37,977 bases of DNA, from positions 947,498-985,474 of the forward strand of contig NZ_LMKE01000001.1 of NCBI RefSeq assembly GCF_001421245.1, read 5' to 3'. The notes below the pieces were generated by a model. The model saw nothing but the letters and a program-made list of their open reading frames with translations. It had not been told where the DNA came from and made no database searches. The translations under genes were made by a program, and so were the position numbers. The DNA is from Sphingomonas sp. Leaf10. GTDB lineage: Bacteria; Pseudomonadota; Alphaproteobacteria; Sphingomonadales; Sphingomonadaceae. Shown piece after piece: positions 16,601 through 26,661 of this stretch (the stretch's first letter is position 1; each line of letters begins with the position of its first letter).

Positions 16601-16927
16601 GGGCGGCTTCGCTACACCATGTCGGGGCTGAACCGGGAATGGCGGTTGGGCGGGGTCGGCGACGAAGCGAGTGGTCGTGGCGACGAACGGGCGGCGAAGG
16701 TGACGAAGGTGACACGGAACGCGGTGTTGCAGAGCGACCGGGCGGGCGGCTGGTGCCGCATTCGAGTCTGACAGGGTACTTGCGTGTAGGAAAGTTTCGG
16801 GCGTTTTGGGTGGAGCGATCCCCCTCCACCGTCCTGCGGACGGTCCCCCTCCCCGCGGGGCGGGGAGGATTTCAGGGCGCACCCTATAGACCTTTCGCCC
16901 CGCGATGCCGGTCGCGGGGCGCTTGGC
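16601..16927. other. Intergenic region downstream of ftsZ
   Basis: This 327-bp gap separates ftsZ from the SPOR/TPR gene on the same strand. It contains a perfect 10-bp hairpin just after the ftsZ stop (16896-16905 with 16912-16921), a dispersed palindromic repeat (16820-16869), and then about 200 bp in which I see no gene. A promoter for the downstream operon probably lies there but was not pinned down. Confidence 0.6.
16820..16869. repeat. Palindromic intergenic repeat
   Basis: Two adjacent hairpins are visible: CCGTCC-TGC-GGACGG (16829-16843) and CCTCCCCGC with GCGGGGAGG (16848-16868). C-rich paired palindromes of this kind are frequent between genes of sphingomonads. The single copy in this window cannot prove dispersal. 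Confidence 0.65.
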
Positions 16928-18448
<1,521 letters not shown>

Positions 18449-18552
18449 ACTCGGTCTCCCTGTCCCGGCCGGCACCGGGCACAATTACCATGCCGTTGTG
18501 CATCAAGCGGCGGGGCGATCCTAGTCCCCCGCGGCCCGATGGGTAGAAAAAG

Positions 18553-19812
18553 TCAATAGTTGGTGCGGAACGCGGTCAGCAGCCGTTGGAACAGCGCTCC
18601 CGTACTGGGACGCGATACCATCTGCTGCGTCGGTTGTAACGCACGCAAATCCACCGGGTTCGATGCCGCGAACATGGCGAGACCGGCCAGCGTCGCGAAT
18701 CCCGGCCCCGAATGCGCGTCGGGCAGCGCGGTCAGCCCGCGCGCACGGCCGACACGGACCGGACGGCCGAGTGCCTGCTGCGCGTAATCGGCGATCCCCT
18801 TCAATTCGGCACCGCCCCCAGTCAGCACGACCTGTCGCCCGACCGGATCGTCGAAGTTCAACCGGCGCAGTTCCTTGCCGATTTCGCCGACTAGCCGTTC
18901 GAGCCGCTGGCGAATGGTGGTGATGAGTTGCGCGCGGGTGATGCGCGTCCCCTCCGCATCCTCCTCCGCCCGGACCGGCGCGACCTCGATCATGTCGTGA
19001 TTGTCGCGCGGGGACATGTTGGCCGAACCGTAGAAGCATTTCAGCCGTTCGGCCTGTGCCCGGTTGGTGCCGAACGCCGAGGCGACGTCGTCGGTAATGT
19101 CGCTGGCACCCATCGCGATCGAGGCGAGGCCGGTCAGCACGCCATTGGCGAAGACCGAGACGTTGGTGATCCCCGCCCCGATTTCGACCAGCGCGACGCC
19201 CAGTTCGCGCTCCTCCTCCGACAAACAGGCAAGGCCGGTCGCAACGGGGGCGGCGACGATCGATTTGGTTTCGAGATGCGCCGAGCGGACGCACAGGTCG
19301 AGGTTGCGGACCGGCGAACCTTCGGTGGCGACGACATGGATTTCGACGCCCAAGCGGTCGGCGTGCAACCCCTTCGGCTCCTTCACCCCGCCAAGGCCGT
19401 CAAGCGTGTAGCGCATCGGTTGCGCGTGAAGCACCATGCGCTGCCCCGGATCGATCGCGTTGCGACCGGCCTTCAACAGCGCATCGACGTCCGATTGCTC
19501 GACGCGGTGACCGCCCAGATCGACCTCCAGCTTGACGATATCGGACACCAGGCCGCCCGCCGAGAAGCTGACCCAGACATCCTCGATATTGAAGCCGGCG
19601 ATGCGTTCGGCCTGTTCGACAGCCTCCCGCACGGCGGTTTCGGTCGCCTTCATGTCGGCGATATAGCCGCGCTTGACGCCCCTGCTCTCGCGCTGGCCGG
19701 TGCCGAGCACGGTCAGTTCGCCGCTGTCGTCGACGCGCGCGATCAGTGCCGACACTTTCGACGTGCCGATGTCGAGTGCGGTGATGATTCCTTCCGGTGC
19801 CGTCTTCGCCAT
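18553..19812 (-). CDS. ftsA: Cell division protein FtsA
   Basis: FtsA is the actin-like membrane tether of FtsZ. The 419-residue protein contains ITALDIGTSKVSALIAR (phosphate 1), the SHS2-like 1C domain with GYIADMKATETAVREAVEQA, VALVEIGAGITNVSVF (phosphate 2) and VVLTGGGAELKGI. The C-terminus ends FQRLLTAFRTNY, a short amphipathic helix suited to membrane binding. It starts with ATG 16 bp after ftsQ, with AGGGGG upstream. Confidence 0.97.
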   Translation of the reverse strand: MAKTAPEGIITALDIGTSKVSALIARVDDSGELTVLGTGQRESRGVKRGYIADMKATETAVREAVEQAERIAGFNIEDVWVSFSAGGLVSDIVKLEVDLGGHRVEQSDVDALLKAGRNAIDPGQRMVLHAQPMRYTLDGLGGVKEPKGLHADRLGVEIHVVATEGSPVRNLDLCVRSAHLETKSIVAAPVATGLACLSEEERELGVALVEIGAGITNVSVFANGVLTGLASIAMGASDITDDVASAFGTNRAQAERLKCFYGSANMSPRDNHDMIEVAPVRAEEDAEGTRITRAQLITTIRQRLERLVGEIGKELRRLNFDDPVGRQVVLTGGGAELKGIADYAQQALGRPVRVGRARGLTALPDAHSGPGFATLAGLAMFAASNPVDLRALQPTQQMVSRPSTGALFQRLLTAFRTNY

Positions 19813-19828
19813 ATGCCCTGCCCCCTGT

Positions 19829-20758
19829 TCAGTCGCCGTCGGTCAGCGGTGCCGCCGCCGTCGCATTGTCCGACCCGTCGTCCTCGACTTCGTTCGGCGT
19901 CGCATGCTTCATCCGTACGACCAGCTTGGTCGGATCGCGCAGGTCGAACCGGTCATAGCCCTTGCCGAGCAGGCCGAGCGTGCCGTCGAGCTGCGCGAAC
20001 TTGACCAGCGCCTTTGCCGCATCGGCCTCGCCCTCGGGCAGGACCAGCCGCTCGCCGGTCTGGAACAATATGTCCCAGCGGCGATTGCCGACCCAAACCG
20101 CCGCCTTCACCACCGGTTTCAGCGCCGGCGCGGCGGCCATCAGCTTGCGATAGGCGGGTTCCTGCGCATTCGCACCATCGCCGATGACCAGCGGCAGGCG
20201 CGGCATCCGGTTGGGTTGCACACCGTCGAGCAGCACGCCGCCCTCGTCGATCAGCATCAACTGACCCTTGTTCTGCCACACCGCCGCCGGATCGCGTTCG
20301 ACCACGTCGACGACCAGCGTATCGGGCAGGCGGCGCGAGACGCGGGCGTCGGCGATCCAGCCATAGCCGAGCAGTTTCTGGCGCGTGGCGTCGAGATCGA
20401 CCAGCGGCATCGCCCGCGAACGCTGATCGAGCGCGACGGCATAGACCGAGGTCGCGTCCATGCGCCTCAGGCCGGTCACCTCGATCTGTTCGACGCGGAA
20501 GCCGGCCGATCCGACCGCTTCGGCAGCGGCGACGCCGACCATGCCGAACAGGCCGAACCAGTTGGCGAGCGCGACGACGATCGCGCCGGCCCCGGCGGTC
20601 AGGCTCCAGCCGACGATGCGCCGCGCGGTCGCGGCACCGCCGGGGAGCGCCGCCACGGCCTGATCGAGGACCGAGGCGCGGACCGGGCGCTTCTGCTGGA
20701 CGCGGCGCTTGGGCTTGACGGTGCGGGTCTGGACGACGCGCTTGCCGGTCTGGGTCAT
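19829..20758 (-). CDS. ftsQ: Cell division protein FtsQ
   Basis: FtsQ is the bitopic divisome scaffold that binds FtsL and its partner. The 309-residue protein has a strongly basic cytoplasmic N-terminus (about residues 1-45, many Lys/Arg), one membrane helix near 50-75, a POTRA domain beginning FRVEQIEVTGLRRMDATSVY, and an FtsQ domain with VDVVERDPAAVWQ and GYDRFDLRDPTKLVVRM. The acidic tail is Asp/Ala-rich. It overlaps ddl by 4 bp. Confidence 0.95.
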   Translation of the reverse strand: MTQTGKRVVQTRTVKPKRRVQQKRPVRASVLDQAVAALPGGAATARRIVGWSLTAGAGAIVVALANWFGLFGMVGVAAAEAVGSAGFRVEQIEVTGLRRMDATSVYAVALDQRSRAMPLVDLDATRQKLLGYGWIADARVSRRLPDTLVVDVVERDPAAVWQNKGQLMLIDEGGVLLDGVQPNRMPRLPLVIGDGANAQEPAYRKLMAAAPALKPVVKAAVWVGNRRWDILFQTGERLVLPEGEADAAKALVKFAQLDGTLGLLGKGYDRFDLRDPTKLVVRMKHATPNEVEDDGSDNATAAAPLTDGD

Positions 20759-21678
20759 CGCATCGCCTCTTCCACGATCCAGCCGACGAGTTGTTCGTAG
20801 CTCATGCCGACATGGCGCGCCTGTTCGGGGACGAGGCTCAAGGGGGTCATGCCGGGCTGGGTATTGGTTTCAAGGATGAACAGGCCGTCGACGCCCTGGC
20901 TGTCGTCCCAGCGGAAATCGGTGCGCGACGCGCCCTTGCAGCCGAGCACGCGGTGCGCGGTGACGGCATAGGCCATGCACGCCTGCGCGATATTGTCGGG
21001 AATGTCGGCGGGGCAGACATGCTCGGTCAGGCCGTCGGTATATTTGCTGTCGTAATCGTAGAAGCCGCTCTTGGGCTTCAATTCGGTGACGCCCAGCGCA
21101 CGGTCGCCGAGGACGGCGGTGGTCAGTTCGCGGCCGCGGATGAAGGGTTCGGCGAGGAGTTCGTCGAATTCCTGCCACGGCCCCTTGGCGTCCCTAGCGA
21201 TCGGGTTGCCGTAGTTGCTGTCGTCGGTGACGATGGCGACGCCGACCGACGATCCTTCGCTGACGGGTTTCAGGACGTACGGGCGCGGCAGCGGATCGCG
21301 TTCGTGGAGTTCGGCGGTCCTGACGATGCGGCCACCGGGCATGGGAACGCCCGCGGGCACAAGCGCGTGCTTGGTCAGTACCTTGTCGATGGCGATGACC
21401 GAGGTGGCGAGGCCGCTATGCGTGTAGCGGATGCCCATCAGGTCCATCATGCCCTGTACGGTGCCGTCTTCGCCGGGCGAGCCGTGGAGCGCGTTGAAGA
21501 CGAGGTCTGGCTTCGCTTCGGTCAGGCGCGCGGCAATGTTGCGGTCCATGTCGATGCGGGTGACTTCGTGGCCGAGCGACTCCAGCGCGGTCGCGACACC
21601 GGCGCCGGACAGGAGCGAGACTTCGCGTTCCGACGACCAGCCGCCCATGAGGACGACGATGTGCAGGGGGTCGGTCAC
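20755..21678 (-). CDS. ddl: D-alanine--D-alanine ligase
   Basis: Ddl makes the D-Ala-D-Ala dipeptide for peptidoglycan. The 307-residue ATP-grasp protein has VVLMGGWSSEREVSLLSG at the N-terminus, VFNALHGSPGEDGTVQGMMD, the ATP loop PYVLKPVSEGSSVGVAIV, SKYTDGLTEHVCPADIP and the Mg-binding end LFILETNTQPGMTPLSL. It starts with GTG at 21678. The preceding gap of 136 bp to murB is filled largely by an inverted-repeat element, whereas the downstream junction with ftsQ is a 4-bp overlap. Confidence 0.97.
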   Translation of the reverse strand: MTDPLHIVVLMGGWSSEREVSLLSGAGVATALESLGHEVTRIDMDRNIAARLTEAKPDLVFNALHGSPGEDGTVQGMMDLMGIRYTHSGLATSVIAIDKVLTKHALVPAGVPMPGGRIVRTAELHERDPLPRPYVLKPVSEGSSVGVAIVTDDSNYGNPIARDAKGPWQEFDELLAEPFIRGRELTTAVLGDRALGVTELKPKSGFYDYDSKYTDGLTEHVCPADIPDNIAQACMAYAVTAHRVLGCKGASRTDFRWDDSQGVDGLFILETNTQPGMTPLSLVPEQARHVGMSYEQLVGWIVEEAMR

Positions 21679-21708
21679 GCTATAGTCTCCACAGTATCAA
21701 GCCATTGG

Positions 21709-21799
21709 TCATTCCCGCGCAGGCGGGAATCCATTGCCGCAACGGTGGTGGTAGCAACGCGGCGATGGCGTGTATGGATTCCCGCCTTCGCGGGAATGA
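21709..21799. repeat. 91-bp MITE-like element with 26-bp inverted repeats
   Basis: The left end 21709-21734 and the right end 21774-21799 are inverted copies that differ at one base of 26. Each end contains ATTCCC-N8-GGGAAT, itself a palindrome, and the middle is about 39 bp with no gene. The pattern ATTCCC-N8-GGGAAT is the same as that of the dRS3 repeats of Neisseria and occurs widely as a dispersed repeat in proteobacteria. No clear target duplication is seen. It lies between murB and ddl. Confidence 0.88.
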
Positions 21800-21814
21800 C
21801 GAAGCGCAGTCCCA

Positions 21815-22696
21815 TCACGCCACCCCTACCCGCTGGATTTCCCATTCGAGCGTCATGCCCGAAGCGGCCAGCACCTTCGCGCGCACTTCCTCGCCCAGCG
21901 CCTCGATATCGGCGCTGGTGGCGTTGCCGGTGTTGAGCAGGAAGTTGCAATGCTTTTCGGACACCTGCGCGTCGCCCTTGCGCAAACCCCGGCAGCCGGC
22001 GGCGTCGACCAGCGCCCATGCCTTGTGCCCGTCGGGGTTCTTGAAGGTCGAACCGCCGGTTTTCGAGCGCAACGGTTGCGAAGCTTCGCGTGCCGAAGCG
22101 ATACGGTCCATTTCGGCCTGGATAGCCTGGGAGTCGCCCTGTTCACCACGGAAGGTCGCGTAGACGACGATCGCGCCATCAGGCAGGTCGCTGTGGCGGT
22201 AGCGGTAGTTGAGGTCGGCTGGTCCCAACGTCGTCAGCGTGCCGTTGCGGGTGACGACCTGCGCCGCAACCAGCACATCCGCAACCTCGCGGCCATAGGC
22301 ACCGCCGTTCATCCGCACGAAGCCGCCGACCGTGCCGGGGATCGAGCGCAGGAACTCGACGCCGGCAATGCCTGCATCGCGCGCGGTCGAGGAGACGAGG
22401 ATGCCGCTCGCCCCGCCGCCGCAGGTCAGGGTCAGGCCGTCGGCCGTAACCTTGGCGAAGGGCTTGCCGAGGCGGACGACGACGCCGCGCACGCCACCGT
22501 CGCGGACGATCAGGTTGGAGCCGAGCCCCAGCCCCATCACCGGCGTCGCGGGGTCGAGCCCGCGCAGGAAGTCGCGAAGGTCGTCGGTGTCGGCCGGTTC
22601 GAACAGCCACTGCGCCGCGCCACCCGCCTTGAACCAGACGAGGGGCGCGAGCGGGGCGTCGGGGGTCAGCCGGCCACGGACCGGCGGCAGGGTCAT
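21815..22696 (-). CDS. murB: UDP-N-acetylmuramate dehydrogenase
   Basis: MurB is the FAD enzyme that reduces enolpyruvyl-UDP-GlcNAc to UDP-MurNAc. The 293-residue protein has WFKAGGAAQWLFEPADTDDL, the FAD-binding GLGLGSNLIVRDGGVRGVVV, SIPGTVGGFVRMNGGAYGRE, the proton-donor Ser in GGSTFKNPDG, and a C-terminal Glu region (ALGEEVRAKVLAASGMTLEW). The ATG at 22696 overlaps the stop of the small 64-codon gene by 4 bp. Confidence 0.96.
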   Translation of the reverse strand: MTLPPVRGRLTPDAPLAPLVWFKAGGAAQWLFEPADTDDLRDFLRGLDPATPVMGLGLGSNLIVRDGGVRGVVVRLGKPFAKVTADGLTLTCGGGASGILVSSTARDAGIAGVEFLRSIPGTVGGFVRMNGGAYGREVADVLVAAQVVTRNGTLTTLGPADLNYRYRHSDLPDGAIVVYATFRGEQGDSQAIQAEMDRIASAREASQPLRSKTGGSTFKNPDGHKAWALVDAAGCRGLRKGDAQVSEKHCNFLLNTGNATSADIEALGEEVRAKVLAASGMTLEWEIQRVGVA

Positions 22697-22887
22697 TTGC
22701 CGACGCCCCAGAAGCGCGCCCATGCGGTCCATGCCTCGGCCTGCGCATCGGCGACCTGCTTGCCGACTTCGGTCATGTCGCGCTGTTCGGCGGTGTCGAG
22801 CAGCTTCTTCGCCGCGTCGAGCTGCGCCTGCTGCGCGCGCAGGATCTCGCGCTGCATCTCGATCGCGGTGGAGAACCAGTCGCTCAT
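22693..22887 (-). CDS. Small conserved-looking protein between murC and murB
   Basis: A 64-residue reading frame fits exactly between murC and murB, with 4-bp ATGA overlaps at both ends, the same coupling used by its neighbours. The product ([20 protein letters not shown] at the start, then [17 protein letters not shown], ending [11 protein letters not shown]) is predicted helical and Gln/Ala-rich, with four Trp of which three are near the ends. It has no signal or membrane segment. The heptad-like pattern suggests a coiled coil or helical hairpin, somewhat phasin-like. The family is not recognised. The tight overlaps argue strongly that it is translated. Confidence 0.75.
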   Translation of the reverse strand: MSDWFSTAIEMQREILRAQQAQLDAAKKLLDTAEQRDMTEVGKQVADAQAEAWTAWARFWGVGK

Positions 22888-24290
22888 GCCAGCTTGCTCG
22901 CGATCGCGGCGGGCAGGCCGGCGGCGATCTTGGTGATGTCGCCGGCGCCAAGGCACACGATCAGGTCGCCGTCCTGGCCCTCCGCGGCGAGTGCGGTGGC
23001 GAGCGCGTCCCTGTCCGCGGCGACCTGTGCCGAACGGTGGCCGCGCAGCCGGATGCCGTCGACCAGCGCCTCGGCACTCACCCCGTCGACCGGGGTTTCA
23101 CCGGCGGCATAGACGGGCAGGACATGGACCGCATCGGCGTCGTTGAACGCCTGTGCGAATTCGTCCATCAGCGCGCCCAGCCGCGAATAGCGGTGCGGCT
23201 GGACGACGGCGATCACCCGCCCGCCGGTCGCTTCGCGCGCGGCCGAAAGGACGGCGCGGATTTCGACCGGGTGGTGGCCGTAATCGTCGATCACGGTCAT
23301 GCCGGCGACTTCGCCGACGCGGGTGAAGCGGCGCTTCACGCCGCCGAACTTGGCGAACCCTTGCGCGATGGTCGCGTCGTCGAGGCCCAGTTCGACCGCG
23401 ACGGCGATCGCCGCCAGCGCGTTCTGTACATTGTGGCGGCCGGCCATCGGCAGGTGGATGCCGGCGATGGTGCGGGTATTGCCGTCACGGTCGCGGACGA
23501 CGCAGTCGAAGCGGTTGCCATCGCGGCCCGCCGTCACCTCGACACCACGCACGTCCGCCTGCGCGGCAAAGCCATAGGTGACGATGCGGCGGTCTCGGAT
23601 GCGGGGGATCAGCGCCTGCACTTCAGGGTGGTCTAGGCAGAGCACCGCCGCGCCATAGAAGGGCACGTTTTCGATAAATTCGACATAGGCGTCCTTCGCC
23701 CGGTCGAAGCTGCCATAATGGTCGAGATGTTCGGGGTCGATGTTGGTCACGACCGCGATCGTGCCATCCAATCGCAGGAAGCTGCCGTCGCTCTCGTCCG
23801 CCTCGACCACCATCCAGTCGGAGGCACCCAGCCGCGCGTTCGAGCCATAGCTGTTGATGATGCCGCCGTTGATGACGGTCGGATCGACGCCACCGGCATC
23901 GAGCAGCGCGGCGATCAACGAGGTCGTCGTCGTCTTGCCATGCGTCCCCGCCACCGCCACGGTCGATTTGAGCCGCATCAGCTCGGCCAGCATCTCCGCG
24001 CGACGGACCACCGGGATGCGCTTGGCCAGCGCATGGTCGCGCTCGGGATTACCGGGCTTGATCGCGGTCGAGGTGACGACGACCGCAACACCCTCCACAT
24101 TCTCCGCCTTGTGGCCGATATGCACGTCGATGCCGCGCGCGCGCAGCCCGTCGACGACATAGCCCTCGGCCACGTCCGATCCCTGCACCTTATAGCCGAG
24201 ATTGTGCATCACCTCGGCAATGCCCGACATGCCGATGCCGCCGATGCCGACGAAATGGATCGTGCCGATATCGGTCGCGACACCCTTCAC
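22884..24290 (-). CDS. murC: UDP-N-acetylmuramate--L-alanine ligase
   Basis: MurC adds L-Ala to UDP-MurNAc. The 468-residue protein has [20 protein letters not shown] at the N-terminus, the ATP P-loop [34 protein letters not shown], the central [15 protein letters not shown], and [20 protein letters not shown] with the H-H-P motif. It begins with GTG at 24290, and this GTGA overlaps the murG stop by 4 bp. Confidence 0.97.
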   Translation of the reverse strand: MKGVATDIGTIHFVGIGGIGMSGIAEVMHNLGYKVQGSDVAEGYVVDGLRARGIDVHIGHKAENVEGVAVVVTSTAIKPGNPERDHALAKRIPVVRRAEMLAELMRLKSTVAVAGTHGKTTTTSLIAALLDAGGVDPTVINGGIINSYGSNARLGASDWMVVEADESDGSFLRLDGTIAVVTNIDPEHLDHYGSFDRAKDAYVEFIENVPFYGAAVLCLDHPEVQALIPRIRDRRIVTYGFAAQADVRGVEVTAGRDGNRFDCVVRDRDGNTRTIAGIHLPMAGRHNVQNALAAIAVAVELGLDDATIAQGFAKFGGVKRRFTRVGEVAGMTVIDDYGHHPVEIRAVLSAAREATGGRVIAVVQPHRYSRLGALMDEFAQAFNDADAVHVLPVYAAGETPVDGVSAEALVDGIRLRGHRSAQVAADRDALATALAAEGQDGDLIVCLGAGDITKIAAGLPAAIASKLA

Positions 24291-25432
24291 GCAAATGCTT
24301 CCTTCTGTCGTTTGGCAGGGGTGATCTTACCCACTTTCGCCCGGGGTGCGTCGATGCTCTCAACCAGGTCGGCCATGTCGCGGACCGCGAACGGCCGTCC
24401 ACAACTACGCGCGCGCGCCGCCGCATTGGCAAGCGCAGCGGGATCGAGGCCGAGCTTCTGGATCTGCTTGGCCAGTTCGCCGGCGGTGAAGTGCGACTGG
24501 GCAATCGCGCGGGCGCCGCCGGCCGCGACGATCTCACGGCAATTGGCGGTCTGGTGATCGTCGGTGGCGCCGGGCAGCGGCACCAGGATCGCCGGGCGCC
24601 CGGCGGCGGTCAGTTCGGCGATGGTCGATGCCCCCGCACGCGCGATCACGACATGCGCCCATGCCAGCCGGTCGGGCAGGTCGGGCAGATAGGTCGCGAT
24701 CTCCGCCGGAATGCCGTGTTCGGCATATTTGGCGCGGACGGCATCGATATCCTCGATCCGCGCCTGATGCGTCACCTGCATCCGACGGCGGAATGCCACG
24801 GGCAACAGGGCAAGCCCGTCGGGTACGACCTGGCTCAGCACGCTCGCCCCCTGGCTGCCGCCGGTCACCAGCACGCGGAAGATCCCCTCCGCATCGAGTT
24901 GCGGATAGGGACGTTCGCGCAGGGTCAGCACGCTGTCACGCACCGGATTGCCGACCAGATGCATCTTGGGGACATGCTTGTCCTTCAGCCGATCGACCCG
25001 TTCGTAGCTGGTGGCGATGGCATGGACGCTGCCCGCGACCAGCCGGTTGACCCGGCCGAGCACGGCATTCTGTTCATGGACGATCGTCGGTACCTTCTGC
25101 GCAAAGGCAGCGAGCAGCGCCGGCAGCGCGGGATAGCCTCCGAAACCGATCACGGCGGCGGGCCGGAACGTCTTGTACAGCTCGATCGCCATCGACCGAC
25201 CGGTCAGCATCTGTCGCCCGGCCTTCAGCCAGCCGATCGGACCGCCCGACAAGCGCCCGGCGGGCAGGACATGCGTCTGGATACCGTCGAACAGGTCGGG
25301 GAAACGGACGCCGCGTTCGTCGCTGACCAGCGCGACGCGGTGGCCGCGCCGGGTCAGTTCGACCGCGAGCGCCGCTGCCGGGACCATATGCCCCCCGGTG
25401 CCCCCGGCGGCGAGGACATAATGTTTGCTCAT
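24287..25432 (-). CDS. murG: UDP-GlcNAc:undecaprenyl-PP-MurNAc-pentapeptide GlcNAc transferase
   Basis: MurG converts lipid I to lipid II at the inner face of the membrane. The 381-residue GT-B fold protein has [48 protein letters not shown], the C-domain [18 protein letters not shown], and [20 protein letters not shown] with the UDP-sugar site. It carries a slightly longer basic C-terminus ([19 protein letters not shown]). It overlaps ftsW and murC by 4 bp each. Confidence 0.97.
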   Translation of the reverse strand: MSKHYVLAAGGTGGHMVPAAALAVELTRRGHRVALVSDERGVRFPDLFDGIQTHVLPAGRLSGGPIGWLKAGRQMLTGRSMAIELYKTFRPAAVIGFGGYPALPALLAAFAQKVPTIVHEQNAVLGRVNRLVAGSVHAIATSYERVDRLKDKHVPKMHLVGNPVRDSVLTLRERPYPQLDAEGIFRVLVTGGSQGASVLSQVVPDGLALLPVAFRRRMQVTHQARIEDIDAVRAKYAEHGIPAEIATYLPDLPDRLAWAHVVIARAGASTIAELTAAGRPAILVPLPGATDDHQTANCREIVAAGGARAIAQSHFTAGELAKQIQKLGLDPAALANAAARARSCGRPFAVRDMADLVESIDAPRAKVGKITPAKRQKEAFA

Positions 25433-26661
25433 TTCGCTCCGCTCCAGCGCTGCTGGCCATAGGGTGAGCGGGTCAGATACGGGTTCCGGCGGGTGAAAGC
25501 GAGCAGCAGTCCCATCCCAATCGACAGGGCGATCATCGACGACCCGCCATAGGAGATGAACGGCAGCGTCATCCCCTTCGACGGGGCGATGCCGACATTG
25601 ACCGCCATGTTGATGAGCGCCTGCGCCCCGAACTGCACGGCGAGCCCGGCGGCGGCGAGCAGCTTGAACGCATCCTCCTCGTCCAGCAGGCGGACGAAGA
25701 CGCGCACGACGATGGCGAGGAAGATCAGCGCGATGATGGCGCAGGCGATCAGGCCGAATTCCTCACCCACCACGGCAAAGATATAGTCGGTATGGGCCTC
25801 GGGCAGTTTGAACTTCACCCGCCCGCCGCCGGGCCCGGTGCCGATCGCGCCGCCGGCGGTCAGCACGGCATGCGCCATGTCGACCTGATAGCTGTCGGTC
25901 GCCGCACTTTCGGGATCGGGAAACAGGAAGCCGTCGATGCGGACCCGCGCCGTGCCGTAGAAGGTATAGGCGGCGGCGACCAGCCCGACCCCTGCCCCGC
26001 CGAGCAGCGCCATGGTCCGCACCGGAATGCCGGCGACGACCAGCAATGCGGCCCATACGCCGCAGAAGATCACCGTCTGACCGAAATCGGGTTGCAGCAT
26101 CAGACAGCCGGCAATGACGGCGGTCAGCGCGCCGGTGACCCACAGCATCGGCAGTTGCGGATCCTTCGCCCGCAACGACAATAGCCATGCGGTCGTGACG
26201 ATGAACATCGGTTTCAGGAATTCGGACGGCTGGAACTGGCCGACGCCCAGACTGACCCAGCGCCGCGCGCCGTTCGCCTCCACGCCCACGAACGGCGTGA
26301 CCATCAACGCCAGCACCAGCACGCCGGTGCCGAGCAGGCACAGCCGCCGGGCAAAGGTCACCGGTAGCATCGATACCGCGATCATGACGGGGAAGGAAAA
26401 GGCGATCCACCCCGCCTGTCGCCAGAAATACATCATCGGCGGCACGGTGACATCGCCGCCCGAATAGCGGACCGCCGATGCGGGCGAGGCGGCGGCGACC
26501 GCGACCAGCCCGATCGCGATCAGCACCATCGCGATCAACAGCAGCACCCGGTCGACTTCGCGGAACCACGCGCCGATCGGCGAACGGGCGCTGCGGCCCT
26601 GCAGCGTTTCGACGCGCTGCCGCAGCGCACGAACGTCGCGCCCGCGTCCCATATCGGTCAT
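25429..26661 (-). CDS. ftsW: Peptidoglycan glycosyltransferase FtsW
   Basis: FtsW is the SEDS-family polymerase of septal peptidoglycan and works with FtsI. The 410-residue protein has a cytoplasmic N-terminal extension of about 35 residues and then about ten membrane helices. Family segments include FQPSEFLKPMFIVTTAWLLS, LMLQPDFGQTVIF, the large periplasmic loop with PEAHTDYIFAVVGEEFGL, and LPFISYGGSSMIALSIGMG. The ATG at 26661 overlaps murD by 4 bp. Confidence 0.97.
   Translation of the reverse strand: MTDMGRGRDVRALRQRVETLQGRSARSPIGAWFREVDRVLLLIAMVLIAIGLVAVAAASPASAVRYSGGDVTVPPMMYFWRQAGWIAFSFPVMIAVSMLPVTFARRLCLLGTGVLVLALMVTPFVGVEANGARRWVSLGVGQFQPSEFLKPMFIVTTAWLLSLRAKDPQLPMLWVTGALTAVIAGCLMLQPDFGQTVIFCGVWAALLVVAGIPVRTMALLGGAGVGLVAAAYTFYGTARVRIDGFLFPDPESAATDSYQVDMAHAVLTAGGAIGTGPGGGRVKFKLPEAHTDYIFAVVGEEFGLIACAIIALIFLAIVVRVFVRLLDEEDAFKLLAAAGLAVQFGAQALINMAVNVGIAPSKGMTLPFISYGGSSMIALSIGMGLLLAFTRRNPYLTRSPYGQQRWSGAK

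Noticed and set aside
16896..16921. Intrinsic terminator of ftsZ
   Set aside because: The stem is perfect, but on the minus strand it is followed by AAAGG and not a T run, so it is described only as a hairpin.
21675..22019. Small frames with VIPAKAGIH and MDSRLRGND-like peptides
   Set aside because: These peptides come from translation of the ATTCCC-N8-GGGAAT repeat and are well-known artefacts.
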